The notes below the pieces were generated by a model. It was given only the letters and a program-made list of their open reading frames with translations. It did not search any database and was not told the DNA's origin. A program made the translations under genes and the position numbers. Positions 24,161-31,972 of a stretch of DNA of 43,852 nucleotides are shown here, piece by piece. The number at the start of each line of letters is the position of its first letter. Positions within the stretch are counted from its first letter, which is position 1. Source of the DNA: a virus; the IMG/VR virus record IMGVR_UViG_3300024308_000201, positions 1-43,852 of that record. One strand, given 5' to 3'.

Positions 24161-24733
24161 TCAGTGCAGCAACTTCACCGCGCCGTCGGCCGGTCGTTCG
24201 ACCTTTGCCGCCTGGCGCTGGATGAGGGGAACGCCGTAGTTCGCAGAGCGGCGGCCGCCGGCCGTGTCCATGGCCTTGATCGTCTGGATGGTCGCCGCGG
24301 CGTTAGCCGGGATGGTGACCAGGGAAAGCTCGTAGATCTCGGTCTCGGTGAACCGGATACCGCCGCCATCCATGTAGCTGTACTCCAGCGCGCGGAAGCC
24401 GATCGACACACCGCGCACCAGCTTCTCCTTCACCGACTGCCAGGCCAAATCACACAGATCCTTCAGCGCGCCGGGTGTAGCGATCTTCGCCACGCTCGCC
24501 GTGAACGGGATGCCCTTCGCCATCGGCTTGCCGAACTTCACGATGCCCACCGGGCTGTCGTGGCGGTGCTGCCACAGCAGCGGCAGCTCGGCCGCAAACT
24601 TGGCGCCCAGCGGTTCAACCACGTCGCCGTAGCGGTCTGGCTCCGGCGTGGTAGCCCAGCCGGTGATGATCTGCTGGTCGTCGTCGTAGGACTTGACCTC
24701 CAACACGCTGTAGGCGCGATTCTCGGCGTTCAT
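24161..24733 (-). CDS. Prohead protease (HK97 family, S78)
   Basis: A 190-aa HK97-type prohead maturation protease. The catalytic His lies in LLWQHRHDSPVG (His56/His58), the Ser is Ser110 in RGVSIGF, and an acidic residue is in ETEIYELSLVTIP near 132. The conserved start is the immunoglobulin-like strand IITGWATTPEPDRYGD. It cleaves the capsid delta domain and itself during head maturation. ATG 24733 overlaps the terminase stop (ATGA). Confidence 0.95.
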   Translation of the reverse strand: MNAENRAYSVLEVKSYDDDQQIITGWATTPEPDRYGDVVEPLGAKFAAELPLLWQHRHDSPVGIVKFGKPMAKGIPFTASVAKIATPGALKDLCDLAWQSVKEKLVRGVSIGFRALEYSYMDGGGIRFTETEIYELSLVTIPANAAATIQTIKAMDTAGGRRSANYGVPLIQRQAAKVERPADGAVKLLH

Positions 24734-26484
24734 TCGGTTCTACCCAGGGTCATGAGGACGAGTTTCTTGTTGCTCTTCTCTTCCGCCACCGGAATGCTGA
24801 TGCCAATGGCCATCAGCAGCGCGGTGATGTCGTCGATCTTGTCGGCGGACCGGCGCTTGTCCGGCGCCATGTTCAGGTTCACGTCTTTGCGAGCGACCAG
24901 GTTTGCCGCGCACCAAGCCAGCACAGGGTCACCGTCGTGCACCAGCCGCTTGCCGATGTAGGCGCGCTCCAGCTCCACCATTGCTGGGTGGTAGGACTTC
25001 GTACCCTGGATGAACTCAACCAGCGGAACCTCTTCCGCTACCAGACGGCTGACCATCTCGGTCGCGTTCCAGCGGTCGAAGGCAAGCGACTGCAGGTTGA
25101 AACGCTCGTGCACGTCCATAACCGCCTGCTCAATCACCGCGTAGTCAGTGACCTCGCCCTCGGTCTGCTCCAGTAGCCCGGCCGCGACCCAGCCCGCATA
25201 CGGGACAGTGCCGCGCTCGGTGCGCTGCGCCACTGCCGACTCAGGCACCCAGCGGCGGCCCCAAGTGATGATCTTGTCGTCCAAGCGCCAGACCAACCGC
25301 AGCGATGCAAGGTCGCGCGTGCTGGCCAAGTCAAGCCCACCCCAGCAAGGAACGTCCTTCAGTGCGTCCAGATCGACCACGCCTTGGCATGCGTTCCACT
25401 TCGGCAGCAGGATGAAGCCGTTTGCCGCTGCAGCAGGCCGGTTCAGCCGCTTGATCTGGAACTCAGCGAGCTTCGAAGGCATCGCCTTCGCCTCGATCGA
25501 TTCCTTCCTGATCGCCGCCAGCAGGTGGGGATTTACGTCCATCAACGGGTTGGCCTTGTGCCAGGCCTTCTCGTCGAAGTCCCCGTCGTCCTTGTCAACT
25601 GCGAAGAAGATCGCCAAGAAGTGGTCGGCGGCATCGCCGAACACCCCTTCCAGCAGCTGCGTGGCGAACTGCCGAATCTCTGACCATGGACCAGGATTCG
25701 CGTACCCCTCTGTGGTCGTGAACAACCACAGAGGATTCCGGCGCGCACCGGCCGCCGACTGCAGCACGTTCAGCAGATCGGGGGTCTTGTGCGCATGGAT
25801 CTCATCGAGACCGACGTGGGACGGGTTAAGGCCGTCCTGCGTCGATGCCTTCGCATTGATCGGTTTGAACGTCGCGCCGGTCTCGACCCGGCTGATCGCA
25901 TTGGCCCAGCACTCCAGCCCGTAGGCCTCCCGCAGATCGGCCTTCTTCTCGGCCATTCGCTTGGCCACGTTGAAGATGATCCGCGCCTGACTGCCAGTGG
26001 TAGCTGCCGAAATGACCTGAGCGCCCTCTTCCTCCTCACAGCACTCGCAGTACAGCAGGATGGCTGCCGACAGCGTCGATTTCGCGTTCTTGCGCGCGAC
26101 TGCGAACAGTGCGGACGTGAAGCGGCGGGTTCCATCGGGCTTGCGGAACCCGAACAGCTGAACCACGAACCAGACGTGCGACGGGTGAAGCCGGATCTCC
26201 GGCGTGTCCCACTTGCCTTCCACGTGCGGGAGTAGTTCGATCCAGCTGCAGGCGTGATTGGCGTGATCGCGCGAGAAGGAGAACGGCGTCCCCTTCTTCT
26301 TTGCGCGCTTCAGATCGTCCAGGAACCGTTTCGCCGCCAGCTTGATCAGCCGACCGAACCTCCCTCCCCTATCTGCCGCCGCCGCCTTCGCATACGCGAT
26401 CGCGACATCGACGTAGTCATTTTCCGGCGGCGCGGGGCTTTCCGAGCGCGGCGAACGCGTTGCCCGGCTTTTCCGTGTCGCCAT
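24730..26484 (-). CDS. terL: Terminase large subunit
   Basis: A 584-aa packaging motor of the Terminase_1 type. The ATPase Walker A-like loop is ARKNAKS at 130-136, following LFAVA, and Walker B is VGLDEIHAH with Asp228-Glu229. The coupling motif TTEG follows at about 255. The nuclease domain begins near WGGLDLASTRDL and ends with the conserved D of KIDDITALLMA. It cuts and pumps phage DNA into the prohead. It overlaps terS by 68 nt, unusually long for this phage; no better downstream start was seen. Confidence 0.96.
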   Translation of the reverse strand: MATRKSRATRSPRSESPAPPENDYVDVAIAYAKAAAADRGGRFGRLIKLAAKRFLDDLKRAKKKGTPFSFSRDHANHACSWIELLPHVEGKWDTPEIRLHPSHVWFVVQLFGFRKPDGTRRFTSALFAVARKNAKSTLSAAILLYCECCEEEEGAQVISAATTGSQARIIFNVAKRMAEKKADLREAYGLECWANAISRVETGATFKPINAKASTQDGLNPSHVGLDEIHAHKTPDLLNVLQSAAGARRNPLWLFTTTEGYANPGPWSEIRQFATQLLEGVFGDAADHFLAIFFAVDKDDGDFDEKAWHKANPLMDVNPHLLAAIRKESIEAKAMPSKLAEFQIKRLNRPAAAANGFILLPKWNACQGVVDLDALKDVPCWGGLDLASTRDLASLRLVWRLDDKIITWGRRWVPESAVAQRTERGTVPYAGWVAAGLLEQTEGEVTDYAVIEQAVMDVHERFNLQSLAFDRWNATEMVSRLVAEEVPLVEFIQGTKSYHPAMVELERAYIGKRLVHDGDPVLAWCAANLVARKDVNLNMAPDKRRSADKIDDITALLMAIGISIPVAEEKSNKKLVLMTLGRTE

Positions 26485-26842
26485 TCGGTTTCACCTTTCC
26501 CTGCGCCACTGGCGTCAGGCCGAAGTCGTTCATCAGTCCACGAAGCTGGGCAACCATCGATGCAACCGGCGCCTCGCCGGCGGCGTACAGCTGGACGGTC
26601 TTTCCATGAAGAGCGCAGAGCTGGCCGAGCGCCGACAGGCCAGCCTCGGTCAGGAGCTTGTTTGCGTGGAGGATTGGGGCTAAGCGCTCCCATTCCTTAC
26701 GTGCGTGTGCGTTGGGCATCCAGTCCGGGGCCGGTGGCACATCGGACACCAGGGGTAGCTCGGCGGCGGCAGGCGCTTCGCGGTCAGGCCGGTCGGTGCC
26801 GGCCACCACCTTCAGCGCTGTCGGCTTGCGGGGGCGGGACAT
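26417..26842 (-). CDS. terS: Terminase small subunit (P27 family)
   Basis: A 141-aa protein of the P27 small-terminase family. It starts MSRPRKPTALKVVAGT, then PPAPDWMPNAHARKEWERLAPIL, the typical helical DNA-binding core, with a disordered Gly/Lys-rich tail. It recognises the packaging start (cos) just upstream of its own gene and recruits TerL. GAGG precedes the ATG. Confidence 0.92.
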   Translation of the reverse strand: MSRPRKPTALKVVAGTDRPDREAPAAAELPLVSDVPPAPDWMPNAHARKEWERLAPILHANKLLTEAGLSALGQLCALHGKTVQLYAAGEAPVASMVAQLRGLMNDFGLTPVAQGKVKPNGDTEKPGNAFAALGKPRAAGK

Positions 26843-26859
26843 AGACGGGCCTCAAAAAC

Positions 26860-26974
26860 TGAATTTTCTGAATTGACGGTGCAAAAAAACGACTGAGCGG
26901 CCGGTGTCCGAGGGGAACGCTTCGAACTTTTTCCCCTCCCCCCGGGGTGTTTGATGGGAATGAATCGCATTCAT
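26860..26974. other. Presumptive cos/packaging site region
   Basis: The only sizeable gap in the packaging operon (26843-26970), between HNH and terS, where HNH/P27-type phages carry cos. It holds a C/G run (CCCCCCGGGG at 26938-26947), a repeated CTGAATT near 26868-26883, and a palindrome ATGAAT-CGC-ATTCAT at 26960-26974. The cut position is not determinable from sequence. Confidence 0.45.
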
Positions 26975-27312
26975 CGATTCGAGAGGTACGGATGAGAACG
27001 ATTCGCGCCTCGCGCTGCCTCTGCCTTGGTCTTGGTGCCGTGGCACTCGCAGCAGATTGCCTGCAGGTTGTCCAAAGCATCCGTGCCGCCTTCCGCCTGC
27101 GGCACAACGTGGTCAACCTCTTCTGCCTGGCGGATGCGACCAGCAGCGCGGCACGGCTGGCAGAGGTACAGGTCACGCGCCATCACTGCGTCGCGCTTGC
27201 GGCGCCAGGGTCGGCCGCCGCGCCCTTTGCCGTAGTTCTCAGGGGCAGACTGGGCAACGTGCACCGGCGCCAACTGAGGCATAGGACGGTGGCGGTTCGG
27301 GAACCCTGGCAT
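26971..27312 (-). CDS. HNH endonuclease (packaging-associated)
   Basis: A 113-aa HNH nuclease. CQPCRAAG gives two metal-binding cysteines, VDHVVP holds the HNH histidine, and DNLQAICCECHGTKTKAE supplies the Asn, second Cys pair and final His. The N-terminal 30 residues are basic and proline-rich. HNH proteins beside terS assist terminase cleavage at cos in HK97-like phages. The start overlaps the previous stop (TGATG). Confidence 0.92.
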   Translation of the reverse strand: MPGFPNRHRPMPQLAPVHVAQSAPENYGKGRGGRPWRRKRDAVMARDLYLCQPCRAAGRIRQAEEVDHVVPQAEGGTDALDNLQAICCECHGTKTKAEAARGANRSHPYLSNR

Positions 27313-27512
27313 CAGCCGAGGCTCTGCGATTGGTCGCGCTCGCCGGGCACCAGCTCACCGTCCAGGCTGCGGGCTGGCTCGTCCTGCTCTTCCTCGCCCT
27401 CAGCTGCCAGTGCCTCGATCAGGGCGGCGAGCTGCTGGGCTATCCCGGCCGTGGCCAAGCGCTGCTCTTCCTGCTGCAGCTCGATGCGGCGAAGACGGTC
27501 GGCCAGGCTCAC
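27312..27512 (-). CDS. Small coiled-coil phage protein
   Basis: A 66-aa protein from GTG 27512, which overlaps the Rz1 stop as GTGA. The N-terminus is a helix with heptad character (LADRLRRIELQQEEQRL), and the C-terminus is acidic. No family recognised. Located between lysis and packaging genes. Confidence 0.6.
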   Translation of the reverse strand: MSLADRLRRIELQQEEQRLATAGIAQQLAALIEALAAEGEEEQDEPARSLDGELVPGERDQSQSLG

Positions 27513-27808
27513 GGCTTAACCTGCTGGTCGCCGGCCGGGGCCAGCTTCTGGATGGCGCCCATGCGGCTATCGCAGTCCTCCAGCGTCAGGAGGTTGGCGT
27601 TGTAGGCATCGACGACCGCCTCCACGGTGCGCGAGGTGGCGCGCTTGGCCGGGCAGCGGGCGGTCAGAGCCGCCGGCACAGGCACTGTGCGCTCCACCGG
27701 CACATACACCACCTTGGGCAGGTCAGGCTTCTCGGACTTACTGCAGCTGCCGAACCCGCACAGCGGCAGGGCCGCAGCCAGGATCACAGCAACGGGATGG
27801 CGTCGCAT
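27509..27808 (-). CDS. Rz1-like outer-membrane spanin lipoprotein
   Basis: A 99-aa protein from ATG 27808. It has a positively charged N-terminus (MRRHP), a hydrophobic signal and cysteines at 17 and 21, with FGSC as the likely lipobox. A proline-rich stretch (PVERTVPVP) follows. The ATG lies inside the 3' end of the Rz gene in another frame (25-nt overlap), the classic Rz/Rz1 arrangement. It pairs with Rz across the periplasm to disrupt the outer membrane at lysis. Confidence 0.82.
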   Translation of the reverse strand: MRRHPVAVILAAALPLCGFGSCSKSEKPDLPKVVYVPVERTVPVPAALTARCPAKRATSRTVEAVVDAYNANLLTLEDCDSRMGAIQKLAPAGDQQVKP

Positions 27809-28218
27809 AGGTTCTGCTCCAACTGCTGCCGGCATCCCGGCTGGGTCTTGGCCGCCTGCAGGGCCTGCTCGGCTTGGGTGGCGCGGCGCTGGCTCTGGAC
27901 TGCTGCCGCTTCGGCCTGGCGGGCTGCCTCCTTGGCTGCCTGCTGCTGGCGGGCGGATTCGTCGATGGCCAGCTGGGTCTGGCGGTTCACCTCTTGCAGG
28001 AGCTGGCCACAGGCGTTGGCCGCACGCAGGTTCTCGTCGGAACTGGCCTGAGCCTTGTCGCGCTGCTTCTCAGCGGCAGCGATCAGGGCCTGGTCCTTCT
28101 TGGCCCGGTAGTCCGATCCCAGGCGTGCGCCCATCAGCAGGAGCGCGCCCACCGCAGCAACCCAGAGGCCGATACGGAACAGGCCCACGTAGGGCCGGAG
28201 CGGATCAGGGATCAGCAC
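27784..28218 (-). CDS. Rz-like inner-membrane spanin
   Basis: A 144-aa protein with one N-terminal membrane segment (about residues 11-30, VGLFRIGLWVAAVGALLLMG). A long Gln/Ala-rich coiled coil follows (residues 35-125), and two cysteines lie near the C-terminus. This is the i-spanin layout. It overlaps the Gp49-family gene by 14 nt and contains the start of Rz1. Confidence 0.83.
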   Translation of the reverse strand: MLIPDPLRPYVGLFRIGLWVAAVGALLLMGARLGSDYRAKKDQALIAAAEKQRDKAQASSDENLRAANACGQLLQEVNRQTQLAIDESARQQQAAKEAARQAEAAAVQSQRRATQAEQALQAAKTQPGCRQQLEQNLCDAIPLL

Positions 28219-28588
28219 GGCCGTTGCTCAGCTGATCGCGCAGGCGGAAGCCCAGCAGCGGCCAGATCTTGGCCACAGCATTCTGCCGCGCGATCTTGCG
28301 GCCCAACTCGGCGTCGAAGTTCTCCGGGCTGGCGCAGGCGGACTCGCCGGTGACGGTGAAGCCGTTGCGCAGGGTCAGCACACAAAACGTCAGCAGGCTC
28401 AGCGACTGCGGCGGCGGGAGAATTTCACCGGGCTGTCCGTTCGGGTCATGACAGGGCGCTGCGTTGTAGCCGTCAGCAGCGGTGAAGAAGAACCCGCCAG
28501 TGATTTCGGCTTCCACATCAGCTGGCGTAACGCGCGGAGCGGTCAGGCCCTTGGCCTGGATTTCCTGCTCGATGGACTTGTCGTTCAC
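28205..28588 (-). CDS. Gp49-family phage protein (Phage_gp49_66-like)
   Basis: A 127-aa protein. The sequence NDKSIEQEIQAKGLTAPRVTP near the start, the core LSLLTFCVLTLRNGFTVTGES, and NFDAELGRKIARQNAV with KIWPLLGF at the end match the Gp49-like family found in many phages. Function is unknown. GTG 28588 overlaps the holin stop as GTGA and has GGAGGG upstream, so the ATG at 28690 is rejected. It sits inside the lysis cassette. Confidence 0.85.
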   Translation of the reverse strand: MNDKSIEQEIQAKGLTAPRVTPADVEAEITGGFFFTAADGYNAAPCHDPNGQPGEILPPPQSLSLLTFCVLTLRNGFTVTGESACASPENFDAELGRKIARQNAVAKIWPLLGFRLRDQLSNGRADP

Positions 28589-28824
28589 AGGCCCTCCTTC
28601 GGGCGCTTGGGTTTCTGCTTGAAGCTGGTGGCCACAGGAACCAGGAAGGCGCCGCCGACGGCCAGGCCGCCCAGCACGATCAGGCCCCACTCGGGGAACA
28701 GGTTCTGCGCGCGCTCCGGCATCAGCGCGTAGGCGCCGAGCGCAGCGGCTGCGGCGGCGGCGAGAGTGGCCAGCCAGGTACTCGCGCGGCCGGCCACGCC
28801 CTGCCAGTTGAAACGGTCCTTCAC
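28585..28824 (-). CDS. Holin-like small membrane protein
   Basis: A 79-aa protein from GTG 28824 (GTGA overlap with the gene before). Two hydrophobic segments (residues 16-34, Ala-rich, and 46-66, WGLIVLGGLAVGGAFLVPVA) are joined by a short polar loop. The tail is basic (KQKPKRPKEG). This is the size and topology of a class II holin. Probably forms the inner-membrane lesion that releases the GH19 endolysin. The alternative is the antiholin, with its neighbour as the holin. Confidence 0.7.
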   Translation of the reverse strand: MKDRFNWQGVAGRASTWLATLAAAAAAALGAYALMPERAQNLFPEWGLIVLGGLAVGGAFLVPVATSFKQKPKRPKEGL

Positions 28825-29138
28825 TTCAACCCCCTGAGCTGCTTCAGCTCGCGGATGTCTGCCTTGTTCTGCTCTACCTGCACTGCCTGCTTGGCCAGTT
28901 CGAGCTTCAGCGCCGGGACGTCCGCCAGCTGGGTGTTCATGATTTGCAGCTGCTGCTGCAGGCCGGTGATCTGCTGGTTCGTTACCTGCTGCTGGGTCAG
29001 AACCGATTGCATGGAACCAACCAGCCAGTAACCGATGCTCACAATGGCGCCGGCGATGACCAGGGCAATCCAACGCTCCACTGGGCCAAGGGAGATCTTG
29101 GTGCGGCCATCCTGGCTCGGCTGGGCTTCCATCGTCAT
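28821..29138 (-). CDS. Single-pass membrane coiled-coil protein of the lysis cassette
   Basis: A 105-aa protein with one membrane helix (residues about 23-43, WIALVIAGAIVSIGYWLVGSM) followed by a Gln/Leu-rich coiled coil to the end. It lies between endolysin and the two-segment holin candidate and overlaps both by 4 nt. It may be an antiholin, a holin regulator or part of a spanin-like unit; family not recognised. Confidence 0.65.
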   Translation of the reverse strand: MTMEAQPSQDGRTKISLGPVERWIALVIAGAIVSIGYWLVGSMQSVLTQQQVTNQQITGLQQQLQIMNTQLADVPALKLELAKQAVQVEQNKADIRELKQLRGLK

Positions 29139-29800
29139 GCCCCAAGCACCTTCAGCGCGCGGAAGTACCGCGAACGCCGGTCCGCCGCTCCAATCTGGTC
29201 ACCGTTCACCCGGGCCGTGATCTCGTCGAATCGGCCCGCGTCCGCCAGCTTGTTGAGGTTTCGAGAATCCCAGAACGTCGCTGCCGCCAAAGCGCCCCAC
29301 TTCGGCTGCTCCAGCTCCTCAGGCTTGGCCTCGAAGTCAGGCACGCCCTTGATGCCCTTCGCCCGCAAAGCATCGCGGATGGCCGCATAGTTGGCCCGGC
29401 CGGTGTTCTGGATAGGACCACGGCCGCGATAGCGGTAGCCATCGCCACTCGCCTCAGGGCCATTGCCCATCCGGTTGGCGTAAGCGTTGTTTCCGATCGC
29501 AACCGGCTTCCGTTCCAGCGCGCGCGCCAGGTCGTTCGGCTTCCTCGGCTTGGCCTTGGGGTCGACGGCGTAGCGACTGGGCCAGGTGTCGGCCATGCCC
29601 TGCGCACCGTAGTTCAGGTTCTCGACGGTCCGGGTCAGGCTCGCCGACTCGTGACCGACCTGCGCCAGGAACGCCGCCACCCGCTTCGGGGTGCTGATGC
29701 CGAACGACGTGCAGGCCTCGGTCAGGGGCTGGGCCCATTGGGCAGCGACGGCGGCACTGCAGCCGACCGCCTGCTGGATTGTCGAGGCGGTCAGGATCAT
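29135..29800 (-). CDS. Endolysin, glycoside hydrolase family 19
   Basis: A 221-aa GH19 muramidase/chitinase-like endolysin. The catalytic Glu is in AAFLAQVGHESA (Glu51). The second acidic position follows NLNYGAQGMADTWPSRY. The substrate-binding segment GDGYRYRGRGPIQNTGRANY is the family hallmark. It has no signal peptide, so release depends on the holin. It cuts the glycan strands of peptidoglycan. It is the first gene of the late transcript, followed by membrane proteins, unlike lambda where the holin comes first. Confidence 0.95.
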   Translation of the reverse strand: MILTASTIQQAVGCSAAVAAQWAQPLTEACTSFGISTPKRVAAFLAQVGHESASLTRTVENLNYGAQGMADTWPSRYAVDPKAKPRKPNDLARALERKPVAIGNNAYANRMGNGPEASGDGYRYRGRGPIQNTGRANYAAIRDALRAKGIKGVPDFEAKPEELEQPKWGALAAATFWDSRNLNKLADAGRFDEITARVNGDQIGAADRRSRYFRALKVLGA

Positions 29801-29813
29801 GGCGGGTCCGGAA

Positions 29814-29840
29814 ACAGAAAGCCCGGCTCAGTGGCCGGGC
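29814..29840 (-). terminator. Late-leader terminator, proximal to lysis genes
   Basis: On the minus strand GCCCGG (29840-29835) pairs with CCGGGC (29826-29821) and is followed by TTTCTGTTT. It lies 13 nt before the endolysin start. Without antitermination it would block the lysis and morphogenesis genes. Confidence 0.7.
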
Positions 29841-29872
29841 AGGGTCGCGTGCGATGGTAGAAATTTACTGGT

Positions 29873-29898
29873 AAAAGTGCGGAGGTGTCACCTCCGCA
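29873..29898 (-). terminator. Late-leader terminator, distal (perfect palindrome)
   Basis: A 21-nt perfect palindrome (29878-29898, 10-bp arms TGCGGAGGTG/CACCTCCGCA). On the minus strand it is followed by CTTTT, which makes it an intrinsic terminator for leftward transcription. On the plus strand there is no T-run and it sits 18 nt before a small rightward gene, so it may also serve as an operator there. Confidence 0.65.
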
Positions 29899-29915
29899 GA
29901 CCCAAGGGACTTGGA

Positions 29916-30119
29916 ATGCTCAATATCGCCGACCAGTTTCACATCCGCCCAGACCACATCTCTGCCGTGGGCGTACCTTACAACCAGCCAAGCCGCCGTG
30001 CCCAAGCGTTCGACATTTACCTGTTGGGCGGTCAGACGCTGACTGTGATGCTTGCAGACGGCACTGCTCTTCAACGTGCTCGAGACGAAGTGGTCCGGGC
30101 AGTCGACAACCTTCCCTGA
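29916..30119 (+). CDS. Small rightward protein antisense to the late leader
   Basis: A 67-aa protein starting MLNIADQFHIRPDHISAVG with a beta-hairpin (FDIYLLGGQTLTVMLADG) and an acidic C-terminal helix. The composition looks like a real folded protein. AAGGGAC lies about 8 nt before the ATG. It is opposite in direction to Q (stop 30121) and the endolysin and occupies the strand facing the presumed late promoter and leader. No family recognised. Likely expressed in the lysogen if real. Confidence 0.6.
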   Translation: MLNIADQFHIRPDHISAVGVPYNQPSRRAQAFDIYLLGGQTLTVMLADGTALQRARDEVVRAVDNLP

Positions 30120-30120
30120 T

Positions 30121-30816
30121 CTACGCGGCTTTGCTCAATGCCGCTCGCATGTGCCAAGCCGCCTCCTGCTCGGCTTCGACCATCTTGCTCAGCAACCACT
30201 CGTACACCGGCTTCCACGTCCGGCGATAGGCGGCCTCGTCTCGGCCGATGGCCGCCGCGCGCCGGCGGTCGCTGACCGGGCCCAGCCCCGATCCACCGCA
30301 TACCCTGCACGGCACCAGCAGCTCCCCAACCATCGCCTGTCCCCTGCCCTCGCAGGCCGCGCAGTGCGGCCGCTTGGCGATCTCGCCGATCACTGCCGCC
30401 GCGAGGGTCGGTAGCGACTCCAGCGTGCTGATGGGCCAGCATTGCGCCTTGATCCGACCTAGCCGCTGCTGGGCCGCATCGCGGTTGGCCCGCTGCTCTG
30501 CCGTCGCTGCACCACCCCAGCCCATGCAGACCTCGGCCAGGCCGAGATCCGTCCGGGCCTCAGCCAGCCGGCGCTGCTGGCGTTGCAGTTCCGGGGTCAC
30601 CAGCGCAATCACCGCATCCCGTAGTTTGTGCCGGCGCAGCGCCGCGCCATCCGGCCACCAGCACGCCTCCAGCAGCTCCCGGCCAAGCCCAGCCGGCACC
30701 ATGCCCAGCGCCGCGGCGATGTCCTGGTTCGTCAGGTCCGGCTTCCCGCCTCCCCGGCCGATGTCGAACTTCACCGTGCTCGGCCCCAGTCGCGCCATCG
30801 TCTCTCGTGGATTCAT
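30121..30816 (-). CDS. Q-type late antitermination protein
   Basis: A 231-aa protein. A zinc-finger-like CxxC(14)CxxC motif (Cys152, 155, 170, 173) lies within CAACEGRGQ...[10 protein letters not shown]. It is followed by [31 protein letters not shown], the pattern of lambdoid antitermination Q proteins of the phage 82/21 zinc type. It would load on RNA polymerase at the late promoter and let it pass the two leader terminators at 29814-29898 and probably the hairpin at 10333. Last gene of the leftward early operon, directly before the late leader, as in lambda. ATGA overlap with the resolvase. Confidence 0.85.
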   Translation of the reverse strand: MNPRETMARLGPSTVKFDIGRGGGKPDLTNQDIAAALGMVPAGLGRELLEACWWPDGAALRRHKLRDAVIALVTPELQRQQRRLAEARTDLGLAEVCMGWGGAATAEQRANRDAAQQRLGRIKAQCWPISTLESLPTLAAAVIGEIAKRPHCAACEGRGQAMVGELLVPCRVCGGSGLGPVSDRRRAAAIGRDEAAYRRTWKPVYEWLLSKMVEAEQEAAWHMRAALSKAA

Positions 30817-31226
30817 GCCCGTCCCCCTGTCTTTGATTGGCCGGCCGCCGCCGGCCCGCCCGTAATCCGCACCACCACCTGGCCGCCCTTGCGGCGCTCG
30901 TCGTGCACAAATGGATGGATGACGAATCGCCTGTCGTCTATGCCCAGAACCTGGGCGATACCGTCGCGATACGGCTTGAACCTGCGAATCATGTTGTCAT
31001 CGTCTGGAAGCGCCTTCCCCGGCGCCTGGTAAAAGTCGAGCCAGAGATGCAGACGGCCCAGCGGTAGCTTCGTGCCCTTCCACCCCGCCTCGTATGCACG
31101 AACAGCGGCCAGCTGCCGTCCCAACGCCGTGGCCTCGGCCTTCCTCCGCCAGTGCACTCGGGCGTTCGGCGACAGATCCTTGCTCGGCCAAGGCAGCACC
31201 AGCTCCAGCGCGCGATCAGCCTGCAT
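30813..31226 (-). CDS. rusA: RusA-like Holliday junction resolvase
   Basis: A 137-aa RusA-family endonuclease. The acidic metal site is [17 protein letters not shown] (Asp75-77, Lys84, Asp88), followed by GIDDRRF. The N-terminal [18 protein letters not shown] is the usual beta-strand and substrate loop. It resolves branched DNA before packaging. ATG 31226 overlaps the preceding small gene by 11 nt; the longer frame from 31289 has no family sequence. Same place as the nin-region resolvases of lambdoid phages. Confidence 0.92.
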   Translation of the reverse strand: MQADRALELVLPWPSKDLSPNARVHWRRKAEATALGRQLAAVRAYEAGWKGTKLPLGRLHLWLDFYQAPGKALPDDDNMIRRFKPYRDGIAQVLGIDDRRFVIHPFVHDERRKGGQVVVRITGGPAAAGQSKTGGRA

Positions 31227-31449
31227 GCGCGGCCTCGTTCTGCTCGATCGCATCGCGGAAGGCCGCGCGCCAACGGAATGCCGTCGCACGGCTTACACCG
31301 AAGTCAGCGCGCAGCTGTGCAACCGACGGGATGCGGTCCCCGTACATGCGGACCATCCGCACTGCAGCAGTGAGCGTCAGGTTCTGCCGGCCCCATGCCG
31401 GCCAGCCCGGCTCGCGGTTGTGATGGTGATCGGCGGGTTGCTGGCTCAT
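31216..31449 (-). CDS. Small helix-turn-helix protein
   Basis: A 77-aa protein. The C-terminal half holds a helix-turn-helix ([21 protein letters not shown] at about 42-62) of the kind that also occurs in replication-initiator or transposase-like factors. The N-terminus is His/Pro-rich and short. Possibly a transcription or recombination accessory. ATGA overlap with the gene before. Confidence 0.72.
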   Translation of the reverse strand: MSQQPADHHHNREPGWPAWGRQNLTLTAAVRMVRMYGDRIPSVAQLRADFGVSRATAFRWRAAFRDAIEQNEAAHAG

Positions 31450-31763
31450 GGGGCCTCCGGGCTAGCGGGCAGCATGGCTGCCTTGATCTTCGGCAGCACC
31501 TCGTCCAAGTACGCCTCCGACCAGTTGTGCCCGCGCGGGTTGATTTCGCTCGAGACCGGATAGGCGCAGCCAGCTACCATGCGCAGCAGCTCCGCCGGCA
31601 CCAGCACACAGCCTTCGGGCGGCGTGAGGGCGGCTACTACGGCGCGCATAGAAGGGTTGAGGTCATATGCGCCCGCTCGGGCACCAGCTGCAGTGCTGGG
31701 CAGATCGAGCTTCTCGTACTCCACAGCCAGCAGCTCCCGCGCCCGCTTCTCGATGGCGTTCAT
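31446..31763 (-). CDS. Phage early protein of unknown function
   Basis: A 105-aa protein with a helical start (MNAIEKRARELLAVEYEKLDLP), a middle with VVAALTPPEGCVLVPAELL, and a Trp/acidic C-terminal helix. The phrase PPEGCVLVPAELL is common in phage accessory proteins that carry repeated mosaic blocks. No function assigned. Confidence 0.65.
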   Translation of the reverse strand: MNAIEKRARELLAVEYEKLDLPSTAAGARAGAYDLNPSMRAVVAALTPPEGCVLVPAELLRMVAGCAYPVSSEINPRGHNWSEAYLDEVLPKIKAAMLPASPEAP

Positions 31764-31972
31764 CAGTGCCTCCCTTTAATTTCAGGAACCGGTTCAAACT
31801 GCTCGTAGGTGCCCTTGAATCGGCCCAGGTGGTCGCTGATTACCTCCATCCCGATCCCGCCCATGCACGGAACGTCAAGAACAGACACGCGTGCGATCTC
31901 GCCCGCAAACAAGAACACTTCTGGGTCTTCCTTCACCATGACCAACTGGCCAACCCGGAAAGCGGCGTCCAT
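31763..31972 (-). CDS. Small phage protein with SH3-like barrel character
   Basis: A 69-aa protein, beta-rich, with AFRVGQLVMVKEDPEVFLFAG at the start and a conserved-looking YEQFEPVPEIKG end. The pattern suggests a small SH3/KOW-like barrel. No family recognised. It overlaps both neighbours by one base. Confidence 0.62.
   Translation of the reverse strand: MDAAFRVGQLVMVKEDPEVFLFAGEIARVSVLDVPCMGGIGMEVISDHLGRFKGTYEQFEPVPEIKGRH

Noticed and set aside
29878-29898. Palindrome taken as another CI operator
   Set aside because: The sequence does not fit ATNAGNGNCNCTNAT; the T-run on the minus strand makes a terminator more likely.
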